DNA from: Paramacrobiotus metropolitanus
Lineage: Eukaryota; Tardigrada; Eutardigrada; Parachela; Macrobiotidae
DNA length: 64,000 bases
Assembly: GCF_019649055.1 (NCBI RefSeq)
Contig: NW_026570232.1
Location: 62,001 to 126,000 of the forward strand
Direction: 5' to 3'
The notes beneath the pieces were generated by a model. It was not told the origin of the DNA. It was given only the letters and a program-made list of their open reading frames with translations, and ran no database searches. The first letter of the stretch is position 1, and each line of letters starts with the position of its first letter. The translations under genes were made by a program, and so were the position numbers. Positions 45,821-59,894 of this stretch are shown one piece after another.

Positions 45821-47579
45821 ATGGTAAGCGTAAAAAATAGAAATGTAGGACAGACGAAGGCGTGCTCGTGGCGATAATGTTCGCGTAAAAGTTTTCCGCT
45901 GACACAACAGCCTTGTGGTGCACCACTTCAGTAGTCTACGTGCGCAGTGAATGAATTGATCTCATTCGAACCGAGATGGAGTAGATCTCCGCTCCAGGGA
46001 TCTACGTTAATGACAGACAGTGGATTGTAGCATTTCTCCCTCGTTTTCTTGCAGATCCGCTTCATTCTCATCCAGAATCGGGCTGGTAAAACCCGTCTGG
46101 CCAAATGGTACATGCATTTCGATGATGATGAAAAGCAGAAGTTAATCGAGGAAGTCCATGCACTGGTTACCGTTCGGGATGCTAAGCATACCAATTTCGT
46201 AGAGGTAAGAGTAAGACCGTAAGAATTGGTTTTCTGCTGATGGAAATTTACCTTGCGCACGATGTACGACAGTACTTACGAGTATGGGACTGATAAACAT
46301 GTCGGGCTTTGCAGTTCCGTAGCTTTAAGGTGATTTATCGGCGCTATGCGGGATTGTATTTCTGCATATGCGTGGACATCGGAGACAACAACCTAGCTTA
46401 TTTAGAAGCTATTCATAATTTCGTGGAGGTACTCAATGAATACTTCCACAATGTCTGCGAACTGGACCTCGTTTTCAATTTCTACAAGGTAAGCCAAAAG
46501 TTAGTCTTTTAGTTCTTTACGGTGCTTCTGCATGACGGTTCACATGTGAGTTGCAAATTTGCGAATCACTACAGTACGTATTATAATAATGGACTGAGAT
46601 TTAAGACTTCATTAAACGTTGGAGGGAGACCTACTACACGTGTACGGACAGTTATCAGTACTTTATAAAATAACATGTAAATCATTATAAGTGATATCTT
46701 TTTCGAAATCAAAAACTGTTTTAATATTATGGACCATGGTAAACTTTAATGTCGAATGAGGCAAACAAGCAGGCATAATGTGAGGTAGAGGTTTTTTCGC
46801 TTAGACTTTGTGTCCCCGTTTTATGAGATCAGTGTATTTCAAAAATTTTCAATCCCATTTACCAGACTCTAACATTTACCAAAAATTAAAATGCATGGTA
46901 AAAGTGAGTGAATTAATAGCACTATCCACAGGAAATTGACGCTGAAAATGAAATTAGGTGCTCGTTATTCTATACCTTGCTTCCTTTAAATGCCTTTTGA
47001 GCTGTTAAATATGCATTAGCTCCTCTTTTTTCCGGGTGTTTCATGGGTTTTCAATGCATTTGAAGAGCGCTCTAATGGGGCTAGTTCTCACGATCGTGGC
47101 CTGCCGCCGCCGGTTGGGCGAGCTGGGTTTTTGCGCACACAGCAGTGTTAATTAACTCCGTATTTGACTGGTCGCTGTCGCGTACAGTCTGCTCGATTTA
47201 TGCACGACATTGGCGTGGGCTTCCGCGATCGGAGTATCGATCCAGACAGTCGTTGACGTGGCGACGACGGATGCTGCTGACCTCATTTTCTGCGCAGAAG
47301 TACAATTACGTTCGCCGACAACCGGCGTAGACATTCGTTTTTGTGAAACCAACACGCCATACACTGTTTACTCTGCGTTTTTGCTGCGAAATGACTAATT
47401 TGTTGGCACATTTGATTCTCGCCCAGCTTTGCTGTTGGGCTGTGATTGTGGAGTAAATGAGTTTGTCCAATTTGCAGGTGTATTCCGTTGTGGACGAGAT
47501 GTTTCTCGCCGGGGAAATCAGGGAAACATCGCAAAACCGCGTTCTCAAGCAGCTGTTAATGCTCAGTTCGCTGGAATAA
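45821..47579 (+). CDS. AP2S1: AP-2 complex subunit sigma
   Basis: Four exons: 45821-45823, 46055-46204, 46315-46488 and 47478-47579, giving about 142 residues almost identical to animal AP2 sigma. [20 protein letters not shown] starts exon 2; exon 3 has [11 protein letters not shown] and [10 protein letters not shown]; the last exon has [15 protein letters not shown]. The protein is the small core subunit of the AP-2 clathrin adaptor at the plasma membrane and binds acidic dileucine signals. The first coding exon supplies only the ATG, directly followed by a GTAAGC donor; without it exon 2 has no start. An AATAAA occurs near 48301. Confidence 0.95.
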
Positions 47580-50500
47580 AAACAAGATTCCGCTTGAACT
47601 CCAGAAAAATTAGCATTTTATTTCCGGTTATTCCGTAATTTGATAATCCAATTTCGTAGCGTTAAATGTTTTATGATGCAGAATTTTTGGTTTTGATTGT
47701 TCCTAAACTTTTGTACACGTACGGTATATCTGACATTTTTACTCCAATATTATTGTGTTCGTGTTGTGCGTTTGGTTTAGTAGTTTTGTGACGTGCTATT
47801 TATTTTATGCAAGATAACCAGCCCAACGACCTGCTAGCGACAAATACTGCCTTACTGTAAAGTGTTGCGTGGGAAGGGGATGGGACGTTTGGCGCGGATC
47901 TAGAATATTACTACGTGCATATCGGGATTATCTGGTCATCTATCGTTCATTTCACCGTCTTATTCTTCCTCCTCCGCCATCGTTGGCTTCATCATTGCCG
48001 GACTTCATGATTGCATGTTTGTTTGATTGTCTGTTTGTGAGTGTAGCCAGTTTTGTCATTGGAGTAGTCAAAGCGTTGGTGTAAAGGCGCCATCCCGGTG
48101 CCGTGTCCCTGCCCAACGGGTTTCGGGAAATGTCACTGTCGGTGGTGCTTTTAGTTGGTTAGTGTCAGTAGGAGAGCGAGAATGCGGGTGCTGAGCTAGG
48201 ATCTTGCACTCTGTACAGTTCTTTGCGATTCAGTTATTTTGTTTTTTGCTCTGTCATTTAAATGTTCTGTTTTGTTTTACATGCTTTCCGCTTGTATCAT
48301 CAATAAAAAGAACTTCGGTTCGGCTTGAGCATTACTTATGCAACTGTACTTCTTAAGTTCATACTGCAACGATTTCGGTTCCTGAAAAATCCAACAATAT
48401 TTTATTACTGTAGAGAAAAGTTGTCACTGCAGCAACCGAGTCATAAAAAAGTTGTCGAAAGAAAATCACTTTACCACCGTCGACGTCCTTTGGTCAGACT
48501 ATAAGGTGAATAGTTCTACCGATTGATCAATGCATGTTCAAACTGTAACACCGGAAGAAGTAAGTACTCTTTTCGACCCGGCGTGCCCGATGAACATTGT
48601 TTAAACGACAACAATATTATTTAAGCTGAAACTTGTGTATTCGATGCTTTCTAACGAGACGACTGCGAGACCGAATGTATTCGTGTAATTATTACGGGAA
48701 ATATTGGCAAATGCGCACTTTGTACATGTGCACTGTGCCGAACTCTACGGATGTCAAATGGATAAGCTGGTGAACAATTTAGATTGCATAAACGCAAGGA
48801 ACCGATTGTGGCTCTCGCGTCATTTATCTGTTCAGCCAAACGGGCACAAACCAGCACTTGTGCTGTAATTACCATGATTCCTACCTTGGCTTTAATCTTT
48901 TGCAAAACTGTCGAACGATATTATTCAAAAGTAAAAGTGATAAGAAGCGTAAATGACGAGATTGACAGCCCGCTAAGGAAGGGCTTTCAAGAAACAATAG
49001 CTGTACAGTGAGCGATAAGACGAGGATACGCTTTACCGTCGTGCACAATAACGATCGACCGGCATTGGAATATGGGCGGATTTTGAAATATGTAAAAGAT
49101 GTTCGCCGCAAAATTATTTCCCCTCATGGCCAGATAGAAGCAATAATGCCCATTGTACTAGGTGAACGGAGGCCGGAAGACGGTCAAACAGGTTCCGGCG
49201 TGTCAGTGCAGTACGTGATTAGTGCAAGACAGGAAGCTCCATCAATCTTCGATCATGCGTGCACCCCTGCTATCTTGTCTCAGTCGTTTAAACTGTTTCT
49301 ATCTGGCTAACACTTTAAAGCTCACTCTTATCGACGGACAAATCGCCCAAACATTAATTGCTGCCCCAGCACAGCAGCGACAATGATAATCCAAAGATAG
49401 ATGGAAAGGATATCTGTGACCTTCTGGCCATTTCCTTCGCGCTTATATACACGCACGCATACTACACAATTTCTGCCGTCTGTCACTGCATGGAAACACG
49501 ATCTCTTTCATGGTCATAGGAAGGTTCAGTTGTCAAAAAGATTTTCACTCTAACCAAACTGTAAATAATTAATTAACTGGTAGGAAGATCTTCGTCCCAC
49601 CGTTTTTGCTGTGGTCGCAAGTTGCGAGTAAATGTTTCACCAACTATTCTTTGTTATTGAATCTATGTACCCACATGGCTACATAAAAGCAAAGTAGCAA
49701 ACCTTGCCATCGTGCAGCAGTCATCAAAGTACTGTACTGTATGACAAAATACAGTATAACCAAGGTGTATTAAATATGCACCTTGGTATAACCATTGTGC
49801 CGTTACGATTGCCGGCATTTGTCTGCATCATGACAAAACACCCCTACAAAAAGCATATTCGTGCGATTTTATTTTTCAACTAGTATTTCGGCATTTGTAG
49901 GATCGCTGCTCCATTCTTAGATCGGCGCAGACGGCGACCAAACACATGGACTATATTTTCCGGAAATGATTTGGTACTTGGACTTACTACACCGGAAACT
50001 AGGACTGGTTTCCAGTGTAGATCTTATGTTAAGTGTTCTCACACTTACATAAACTGGCCACGAGAGAGAGAGTACATTTTTATTGCGACATAAACTCGTA
50101 ATTCCTACTTTAAATCGGATTTTAGAATTATTTAGTCCATTTTCCCAAGATTTTGCGTACTGGTACGTGCAAGGTGCAACGTAAGATACCTTCCACAATG
50201 AAAATTATCACTGCGCGATGGTAAGGTTTTTTATATCCAGAGTTTTCCTTCTTGTAACTGTTCATTGTATCGAAGAATGAGCATGTTAAAGATTCCAGAT
50301 CATCCTACAACGCGACTAAAGCGTTGCCGGTAGATATTACGGATTTGAATGATAATGTACTAGTACCACTCTGTTGCAAATTCATCGTTTCTTTTTGTTC
50401 ATTAAATTTATGAACACCTAATCGGCTAATCGTAAGTAATTATTTTAAATCGAAGTGCAAGTCCGTATCGACCGAACTAAAAGGTTTTCTGTCTGACCTG

Positions 50501-51235
50501 GTGAAGCAATAAGCGCCGTAAAATCACTTCGTAAGGCACGAAAATATTTATTCCAATGACACTCTTTGGTATAAACAATAAAAATATTAAAACTCGAAAC
50601 AACAATCTGTCGACAGAAAGTAAAGTAAACCCCAACTACATACCCAAGGTAAATCTTAAAATTTGGATAAAAATAATCAACAACTCATCACATTTCAGCA
50701 GGGGATTGTCTCAACCATTTTCGTACTAACCAGTCCCAACTGCGCACATAACAAGTCCCAGACAACGGTCAAACATCTTGCGAGTGACATTAAAACAACC
50801 AACTTGAACGACACTTATCGCGGTAATTAACGTTTAATGTTTCCGGTAATACTGCTGGATGCCATTCGGGTTTTTCCCCTGTATCCACTGTATTCAACCA
50901 TCCGGTGCAGTCCTCAAACATGCAAACGGCGGGCATGGAAAATGTGTCCACCAGATGTTAAATAGATGGATAAATTTCCCAACACAAACACCGGATCGAT
51001 TTCTCGCCCGCTCGGTCTGGTCTGGCCAGTGCACTGAGTCCAATCACTCCATGATGTAATTCCATCCGCTGGTCAAGCTTCCTCTCCTTTAGGCGCGCTG
51101 ACCGCCGGAAATTAATGCATACCACAAATCGCCGCAAAAGGTTAAATTATCAATCCGCCTGTCAATTTGCAACTGAGATCCAAATATAGCTCCACACACA
51201 GTCAAGTTCAGCTGGCCAGTTGTGCCTAAACACAA
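47580..51235. other. Intergenic, no supported gene
   Basis: 3.7 kb. The first part is the likely AP2S1 3' UTR, with AATAAA near 48301. An open frame at 49008-49310 has no known domain. A short hairpin lies at 49759-49787. The last part is the 3' flank of the Sprouty gene. Confidence 0.5.
49759..49787. repeat. Short perfect inverted repeat
   Basis: ACCAAGGTG and CACCTTGGT form a 9-bp stem around an 11-nt AT-rich loop. It could be a hairpin-type structure or a remnant of a tiny inverted-repeat element. Function unknown. Confidence 0.5.
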
Positions 51236-52351
51236 TCACCGGTGCACCCGCCCATTAACATCATCCCCAACCACCCGCCGGGGAAATCCGGGTTTGGGAG
51301 GCAGCGGCGGCGGGGGTGTGGCCAGCCGTGTGCGGGGCGTGATCACCGGCGATGAATCCGTGGAGGACGTTATTGTTTCGGGCAGGGGGATGCGGGTTCG
51401 CGAGGGAATTGCGGGCGTACTCACCGGTGACGAGCTGATCGATGTCCTCGTCTCCGCCATACTCCTGGCGTTTATCTTACAGGCACAGCCGGTCTGGTGG
51501 TATCTTTTATAACACTGTGCGCAAAGTTCCGTCAGTCCGCGACACGGCCAGTAACACAAAAGGCACGGGAGACACGTCACCGACAACACACCCAGCAAGG
51601 CCCATCGGGAGCAGCAGTGTTTGCCGTAGCACGCGCAGGGATTCTCCACGGTCTTATCCATTTCGTCCGCCGACCAGTTGGTGCAGTGATAGAGAAATCC
51701 CTTGACGCAGCTCATACAAGACAACTGGTCGACCACGCTCTCCGCCGAACACTCCAGGTTGCCGTTACACAGCCAATAAGAGGGTAATTGTTTGGGAGTT
51801 ATGCAAGCCGCACACCGACACCGTCCGCATTCGGGACAGATGATGCCGCCGGGTTTCTGCACATCCGGTTGGACACTAATCCACGTCTGCTCGGGAAGGA
51901 GCTGCTTGTGTCCGTGAATGGCACACGAGCCGGATTTGCGTTTTAACCGCAGCGCGTCTTCCTCGAGTAGCACTGAGTGCGGCTGTTTGGTCAGGAAGTG
52001 ATCCGTGTCAAAGGTCGTCTTATCGCGTAATTTATTCGCGCCGGTATGATGATGGGCTTTTTCTTTGCAGCTGACAGGTGCATGCAGCGCATGTGCGCCG
52101 CTGTCGCCACCGTACCATGACGGGGGATGAGTTTTTTCCGCCAATTTGGCCGCCGCCGCCGCCGGTGAATCGACATACTCGTTACGGTAGCGGTCGATGT
52201 GGGGGCGCGGCTGGTCCAAGCGGATCGCGGCATGGCCGGACTGCGCCGACAGAACAGCCAAACGGGGATCGCCGGTTACGCTGCGCTGCGTCATTGGTAT
52301 AGTAGACGGTATGGAAGCTGCCCGTTGTCCACTTCCATTGCGGCTGTCCAT
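51236..52351 (-). CDS. SPRY: Sprouty receptor-tyrosine-kinase antagonist
   Basis: Single exon, 371 residues from an ATG at 52351. The cysteine-rich Sprouty domain spans about 172-291 (C-P-E-C-G-R-C-R-C, W-L-C-N, C-M-S-C-V-K-G, C-A-C-Y, C-C-S-R-W, C-L-P-C-L-L-C-Y-W-P, C-A-Q-C-Y) and targets membranes in the family. The N-terminal N-E-Y motif at about 57-59 matches the conserved phospho-tyrosine site bound by Cbl and other SH2 proteins. The C-terminus carries P-P-P-P-L-P-P-K-P-G-F-P-R-R, a likely SH3-binding stretch like that described for Grb2 binding by vertebrate Spry2. Sprouty proteins restrain FGF/EGF-Ras-MAPK signalling. The coding region is intronless, as is common in this family. No defect seen. 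Confidence 0.93.
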   Translation of the reverse strand: MDSRNGSGQRAASIPSTIPMTQRSVTGDPRLAVLSAQSGHAAIRLDQPRPHIDRYRNEYVDSPAAAAAKLAEKTHPPSWYGGDSGAHALHAPVSCKEKAHHHTGANKLRDKTTFDTDHFLTKQPHSVLLEEDALRLKRKSGSCAIHGHKQLLPEQTWISVQPDVQKPGGIICPECGRCRCAACITPKQLPSYWLCNGNLECSAESVVDQLSCMSCVKGFLYHCTNWSADEMDKTVENPCACYGKHCCSRWALLGVLSVTCLPCLLCYWPCRGLTELCAQCYKRYHQTGCACKINARSMAETRTSISSSPVSTPAIPSRTRIPLPETITSSTDSSPVITPRTRLATPPPPLPPKPGFPRRVVGDDVNGRVHR

Positions 52352-55300
52352 TGCATGTTACTGAAGAATTGTGCAGCCGTTTCGCGTTTGCCTCTCTCTC
52401 ACGAAGGAAATTTCAGCCCCCGAAAGGATCCCTTTCAAAATGATGCTTATCACACCCTGTTCCCTTTATGCGTTCGTCTCTCTTCGCGGCTTTATTATCC
52501 GTCTTCTTTGATCGTGCATCTCTGCAAATGACACAAAGCATACCGTTAATTAAGTATGAAGTTTCTGTCATGTTGCAAGACGAGGCGAAAAGATATTTTG
52601 CATATATCGTAATATTATCTGATCATACGTCGCTGTGCGCATGAATGCACCCGGTAAATGTCTTAAAAGTCCGATCATGATTCATACTCAATGCATTTGA
52701 CCGTTAAGTAGCCATACATAATACTAAGAAAAATGTCTTCGGACAACATTTTTATTTCCGATCTAGGAGTAGCTTAATTTTCAGTTGTAGATGCCGAAAC
52801 AATTCACTGAAGCGCGTCAGATCTTCAAGCAATTCGCATTAAAAGTAAATTTGTTCTTCTCGTAACACTTACAGAAAACTAGTCACACTGTTTAAAGTTA
52901 CTATGGTCGGCTAATAAGCTTAGCTGCAGTTCATATTATTAGCACATTAGTAAACTGTTTATAAAGGCATTTTGCGTACTTTGTTTGATCACCAATCGCG
53001 TTTTATCATAAATCGCAGCCATATAACCACAAACAACAACAACACATTCTTGTCCAGTTTTGCACTGAACTAGTAACTACATACTCGTATATCGCCGGAA
53101 ATGCACTCCTTACACGTTAAGGAAACGTTAACGTAGCAAACACAGCAAAATACGCGGTTCGAATTGAATGCACCCATGCCGATCCGACGTTATGATTTAT
53201 TTTGTTAACCTTTGGAAGCAAGTTATCAGTGAATTAATCAGGCGATCAAAATTAGCACTGCCAACATGGGTGTGTCGTACAGTATATATATTTTATCTGC
53301 ACGACACACTTTCATCTGCAGAGATTTCTGCACATCGACTGGCTTGCTTACGTCAAACGCTAAAATATACAGAAAAGCACACATTTCGATATACGTAGTG
53401 TGGCTTCGTATATTTTCAACCGGCTCATCACTCACAGGGTTAAACTTTACAAGCACTTAATAAACGAGGTCCGACGATAGCGTCAGGCGGACCATCATTC
53501 AAAAAATGCCGGTTTCTATAGGCCTCCATGTAAAAGCATCCACAGGCTGTAATATGATGCAAAGATATTTTGATCCATGCGAGCATGACAAGAATGCAAA
53601 TTGCAATCTGTGCGCTTTATTCCACTCCCGCATCGTCCCAAATGTGCATTCCATAAAAATCTCGCAGCATCCCATTTATATCACTGAGCAATTTCTTAAT
53701 TATTACTGCGCATGCCAGAAATAGCAGCTGGAAAGAGCTCTCTGCCGTGAAAACTGGAACAAACGCTGCTCGGTGATCATTTCGACTAACCTTTTTCATG
53801 ATCATGTAACATGCATTAAATGGTTTCGTTTCGGCACATAAAAACAGTCATCTAACAAGATATATGCTTGGTTGGAAAAATGACAGTTTAGCACTAGTAA
53901 TCAGAGCACAGGTCCGGTTGTACGGTTTCGTGCGAACATTAATAATTAGACGGTTTATTTCATTAACTCTTTAACATAAAAACTAAGCGCAAGCTGTAGA
54001 TGAAATCTAATGGTCTGTCTTGTAGTCCAAAGAAAGTTTAAACTGAAGGCTTTTCCGTATTTACGGAACAATTCGACGCTTTTGATTCTTGCTAGGTCAA
54101 AATGCGCGTTTCGATATAAGAAACCAAATAGTTGAGTGGCTAACGGAACTGACTGTTTACTTGCACACAGTGACGGCCCGAACATTCTCAACGAGAATAA
54201 ATGTAAGTACTGTACTGTAATTGTAAGCGGTCTTTCGCATGCGAAATAACATCGGCACATGGACGCATAACACAACCGGATGTGTCGAAAGATGCGACCA
54301 GGCCGATAAACGGCATTACCATCCTTCTTGAATCAGCAGTCAAAGCGACAATTTATAAATCTAATATTCATTCTATAATTACTGCGCAGTTTTCTAGTAA
54401 AAATACCGTAAGTCAAAAAGTAAACAACGATTGCAACAGGTTCATGACAAATACGTCACAAGAATATTTACACGAAATCAAAATTCTCCGAAAAACAGAA
54501 AACCTAGAATTTTGTTTTACTGATTGTGAGTTCTTACTAAAAATCATCAAAAAATTTTTAAAAAGTGACCAAGTACATTTAAGTTTACATCATAGGTATA
54601 TCTATATTATCATTATTAGTTTATTACAAGGATGCACCGCGTTGGTGCAGTATAAAGGAAAACATGCGGGAATGGAAAAGCCGCTTTGTAATCAAGTACC
54701 AAGATTGGCCAACAAATAATGATGCAAAATGTGAGGTTTACTTTGGGATTAGTATGCATTGGGATTTTGGTAATACGCGGTGAACATAGCGCTGAATGGT
54801 TCACAATTTGTACACCATTACGGATTTGCTGCCTGAAGCCGAGCACAATGCCGGTCATGAATGGCCGCCGGTCAGTCAGTCAGTCTATGAGAGAGCAACA
54901 CTGCAGCACAGGTAAACAATAAAATCGTATCCGGTGCCATACAGCCAGCTCTGTCTCCGACTGGCTCTTTTTCCTCTCTATCTCTCTTGCGTCCGCTAGT
55001 ATGGGATAACTATGGCTGTTTACTTACTTTATCGCGCTTGCAATCAATTCAATTCATAGGAGAAAACAAACCCCAAGTTTCTATTCATCCCGTCGTTGCC
55101 TGAGCGAAATGCGCTTTCAATCTTTCATCACAAATCTCACCTTACCATTTTCCTCTGCCTTTTATGACTTTTCATCGTGCGCAGTGCACATAGCCGGTTT
55201 TACGCGCACACAAGGACAGTTCTGACCTGTTGCATAGAATATGAGCCTGTCAGCTCAAGAGATGTGCTGGATAAGGATTGAGGATAGAAACCAGTCGAGC

Positions 55301-57393
55301 CACTTTCGAACAGCCAACATGCATAATGCAGACCACTTGCCGCTCATATTCTGCGGCTTCACGATTTTGTAATTTGCGGCCATGTCGATAAAATTTGGTT
55401 AACCATCAGCGCAAATGTCTAGTATGTCCAGCAGTCATGTAATATGTAAACATTTTGATTTGTCCAGAAAAGCGCCATACAAGCACAGTAAGTACGCGAA
55501 TTGACGGATATCTCCGATTAACGGCACCGCAAAACAGTCACTAACAGTTATAATAACTTCTCAATCGATCAAATAATTCTCTACACTTGATTCTAGAATC
55601 AAAAGGATTCGAAAAATAATCCCTATAAAAATTAAGTAACAACATCTGCATCAAATGCTTTACTACTTCAAAGCGTGGAAACGGAAACTAGACAAATAAA
55701 TAAATTTCATCAAACCAACTATGCAGTTTTATACCATCACCACGTAGCATTTTGTCAGCTGCCAGCTGATCACATGTCGTACACTCGTACTTTAAAATAA
55801 TCACAGACACACAGTTCCCGTTTTTCGTTACAGTGAAACTTTAAACATAAATGGCAAACAGTTGAAAAACGGTACTCATTAGCCGTTATGATATACCTAA
55901 TATCACGATTAACTTTAAATTTCCATCGATCCTACTCTGAGGTAGCGAACGCTTTCGAAAGTGGAACAACGCTCAGAATCCGGAACTTACATGACGCACA
56001 GAATCCGGATCGCGCTGTTGTATCATCCATTTGGCAGCGTCTCTATGAAGCGGAAGTGCAGTGACGTAAAATATTCCTTTTAATTCCAGTTCATTCATAA
56101 AGCAATTTCTGGTGATAATGATTTGGCAGACCTAGCCCAGTTCGGTAATTTCAAACGGAGATATTCCAAAGAAATTTCGTTCAGAAATTCTGACTACGAT
56201 ATATCTGTACTGCAGCGTACGCTCCGAACGAGAATATGTTCGCATATCAGAATGTTATCGCATATCTCGGTCTCTTGCCATGACCAAGTTGCTGCTGCTG
56301 GCGCAGCTTGAATGAAACAGAACTCTACGGCACGTTGTGGTTTTAGGATCCACCTTCCGGGCCCCGGCCAATCACAGCGCGGTTGCGGCAGTATTCTGGT
56401 AGCAATGTGCTCGTTACGCTGGTTTCGGTCTCTACCGGCGACTATCGAATATATCGCTCGCTACCCGGTAAATTGCCGTTAAATGTAACCGATAATATTC
56501 AAAAAGGTTTATTTTATGGAGTGCGTTACGTTTTGCGATGTGTTTATTACCACAGAAAAGCGCTTTTCTTGAAAGCAATTACTACCTTGAGATAAATCTA
56601 AAAGTATGAAGCAGAAGAACATGGAAAAACCGGTACTCGAGTGCAACGTCTTGTAGCTGCTTCACGACACCGGGCAAACACAAGCAAATTCGAGTCTCTA
56701 AACCCGTGCTTAAACGGTGCTTTGTATATGTATTATGTTCAGCTAATATAAATCAAGAAATGCACACATATTTCTAATTTGATTATAAATTGGGCACAGA
56801 AAATGATGCAGTGCAGTGAATGCCCTTTAGAAGACCTTATATCTATATACTGTATATAATTCAGCCATTCCAGCTTCCGAATAGTACACGTAGTACGATA
56901 TATGTATTGTAAGTACTCAAATAAATAATATCTGTAAAAACCTATGTGATTTCCCTGATTTGGGAGCGTTAAGATAAGATTTTTTAGTTATGATTGGCGC
57001 ATACACTCTAGCAGTAACAAGCTTGATTATTACTTTTATCCATCCATCCAATTGTATGCTACCACTTCAAAGATCTTAGTTTATAAAGACGAAAATTTAG
57101 GTACTTCGTATATCATTCGTAAAATATTGCACAAGTGTTTCGTTTAATTTCATGTTTCATTGATATTTACAATTTTACATCTGAAACTTCTGTAAACTTT
57201 CGACCGGAAGTAGATGCCGGCAGCGATATGCATCTGATTTAAAATTCTCATCTGTTCCGCAACAATTGAGCAAATTTTGGATTGCCATAAGTGTAATGCA
57301 TGTAATTAATTTAAGTGCCGCGTAAATCTCATTGCAGAACTTCTCATAAAGCATTTCTCACGAACTCCATGGACAATTAAGCAGGAGATCATA

Positions 57394-57744
57394 ATGAAAA
57401 TCTTGCGGAGCTATGGGAATGAATCAAAAAGAATGGATCGGAGCAGCACGCCATTTGTAGTCCACATGTGCGAGACGGCGAGTCTTGTGCTGCTGGGATA
57501 TTTATTGATGTGGATGGCGTTAGGAGATGCTTTTCTCGTTACAAGGAGGAGTTTAGACACATGCTGCGCGCTTGACCAGCTCGTGCGCTGCTGTCCGACC
57601 GCGCTGTCCTGTCACTCGCCAGCATCATCCATCCTCATCTCCACTCAACCTTTCACTGCGCACAGTCGCCAAACGGGGCGCCAAAAAAGTAAATTACCGC
57701 GTAGAAAAAGAGCGGGAAGTACTGTTTGTTTCTTTCTGCAGTAA
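57394..57744 (+). CDS. Possible small cysteine-rich secreted ORF
   Basis: A 116-codon frame from an ATG soon after an upstream stop. It has a hydrophobic segment (about 30-48), then T-R-R-S (a possible dibasic cleavage site), then a compact cysteine cluster C-C-A-L-D-Q-L-V-R-C-C-P-T-A-L-S-C. This resembles a processed secreted peptide, but the hydrophobic stretch is not N-terminal unless translation starts at a later Met (about residue 15 or 25). The tail beyond the cluster looks random. I know no family. Low certainty. Confidence 0.2.
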   Translation: MKILRSYGNESKRMDRSSTPFVVHMCETASLVLLGYLLMWMALGDAFLVTRRSLDTCCALDQLVRCCPTALSCHSPASSILISTQPFTAHSRQTGRQKSKLPRRKRAGSTVCFFLQ

Positions 57745-59894
57745 TCACCACCATCCATATTCGCCAGCTATAATTACGCTGCTGACTGACCAGTGGTCAC
57801 GCTATACAACTGTCGTTAATGCTCATATATATATACCGGTATACGCTTCTATAACAACCTTTATTGAGTTCCGTGTACATAATTAGACTCGTTTTATACT
57901 GTACTGAATATTGTACAGTAATACTAAAGCCGCAAATTTGATTTGACTGTTACTCTAGCAGACTTTAGCTTGCATGCTAGCTTATGTTAAAAATATCCTT
58001 GCTTTTTAAATGTCGGAAATTATCTTAGCGCTTAAGATGAATTTTTCAAAAATTCAGCGTAGAACACGATGGTGTTTTACTTATTTTGTACGAGTACTTG
58101 TTAGAATGTGCCCATAATTGTCAGTTTTATTTTGCTTTTGGAAATTTCTGTCTGATTTCCTTGAATTAGCAACTGCTTTCACTTGTTGAAAAAGCACGAA
58201 TCGTACTGTACAATGAGTGCATTGTAAGGTAATTTGCAGGACACACTGAAATGGACGGGGCGAATTTGATATGGCAGCCAAAACGTTAACATTTGAACCT
58301 TTTGCCGCGTTGTCGAATGGTAATGGCCTGATTAACAATGGACAGGCTTCTTTGGGGCTGCTAGATAGTGGACGGGCTGCGGCGATGAATGGTCGCGATG
58401 TCCTGCAGTTCGGATACTTTTAAAGCAGCGTGGGAAACGCCACTCCCACATGGTGAGCAGTGCAGCGCACAGCTCAGCTTCCTGCTTCTTGAACGTGAAT
58501 GCTGCCTGTTTGCTTATTAACCGTCTTCCTTAATTTCATTTCTCCACTTTTGAGTCTGTGTACCCAGAGCTAGTAAATCCCTCCATTGAGTGGCGCTGCA
58601 CGAACACGGCAAATGACTGAAATGAAGGATAGGCGTCAGCCGAAATACAGGATATGCATTTGCAGATAATTATTCGTCTTTGCTAAATGAAACTCATTTC
58701 GGACTCGGCGCGCGACACGAGAATTAACGGCGGAGCGGTCGGTGCATGTGTGCAGACCAATGTAAAACTTGTTTGCTTCTTACTCACATAACCCCTGCAA
58801 TCAAAATAAAAACGTATGAAACGTATGCACATAATATTAATCAGCGCAAAGAACTGTTCAGAATGCAATAATTTTGTTACACAATTCGGTAAACGTGAAA
58901 TTAACCTTAATCATAAAAACATTATGAATTTTTTCTTGGAAATTAATGCACTTTTAAAATGGAATATTGTATAGAAGTATATCTTAATTTCAAGGTAAAT
59001 TTAAGAAACTTTTCATCTCGTTCGTCTCCAGCATATAGAAGTGTTGTTAGTTTACAAGAAAACAAAATTAGCGAAAGAAAATGTATTTATACACAATGCG
59101 AACATTTATGTACATTGTATACGCCAATGCTACCCTTTCTGAAAAGGCGTGGTTTGCGATATTCTGATATTGCTTTGATAACAGCATAAGGCTACTACGA
59201 TATGACGGTTGCTTCAGCTTCTCTTCCTTGAATAATTGCCTTCTTAGTTTCCTCAAACGTTTTTATGAATGATACATATGCACGGTATCTAATTTTGCAA
59301 TGCATCTGTGCAAGCGTTGCCGAGGGAGATCCGCTTAATGAGCGGCATAATTAACGAATGCAGGAAGGTATTTACTTAGCGCGGTTGTCGAATCCTGCTG
59401 GTTAAATAACGTGGGAACCAACCTGTTGCAGCGCTGCACAGTCCCTATCCTGAGCTAAACGGACAACGGTCGAATGGGAAAAGCTGACAGGTGCACAGTA
59501 ATAATGAGCACAATGGATGATTGTTATGGTCAGCAGAGTGAATCGTGCCGGGCAGTAACCATCGCAAACGGACGACAGGATATATCCATTCAAGAGACTA
59601 CTTTTATTAAGCCATACGTGTCACATCTAACGCTCCGGTAATCAGGCGCGTAAACCGATTCCTTTTCATCGGTTCCTGTTTCCCAGACCTACATTTCTTG
59701 TTTTCTTCCCTACACTCTGTTTGCATCCATTCCACTCATATGCGCCCATGACTGCGCTACATTAGTCACCTGTGACCTTTAAGATTGAGATTTACCTACA
59801 CTGCTGTGTTTGTCATACTGCTTCTGCTTACGTATACGGCTTATTGCTCAGATGTGGGGAAACGAAAAGATAAAATAAAACTGATCTAGCATTT

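Noticed and set aside
49008-49310. A 100-codon plus-strand frame.
   Set aside because: No family recognised and no ATG at its 5' end; length is within chance for the base composition.
54282-54719. A 145-codon plus-strand frame.
   Set aside because: It starts with GTG, lies in AT-rich sequence, has no domain, and no splice sites or regulatory context support it.
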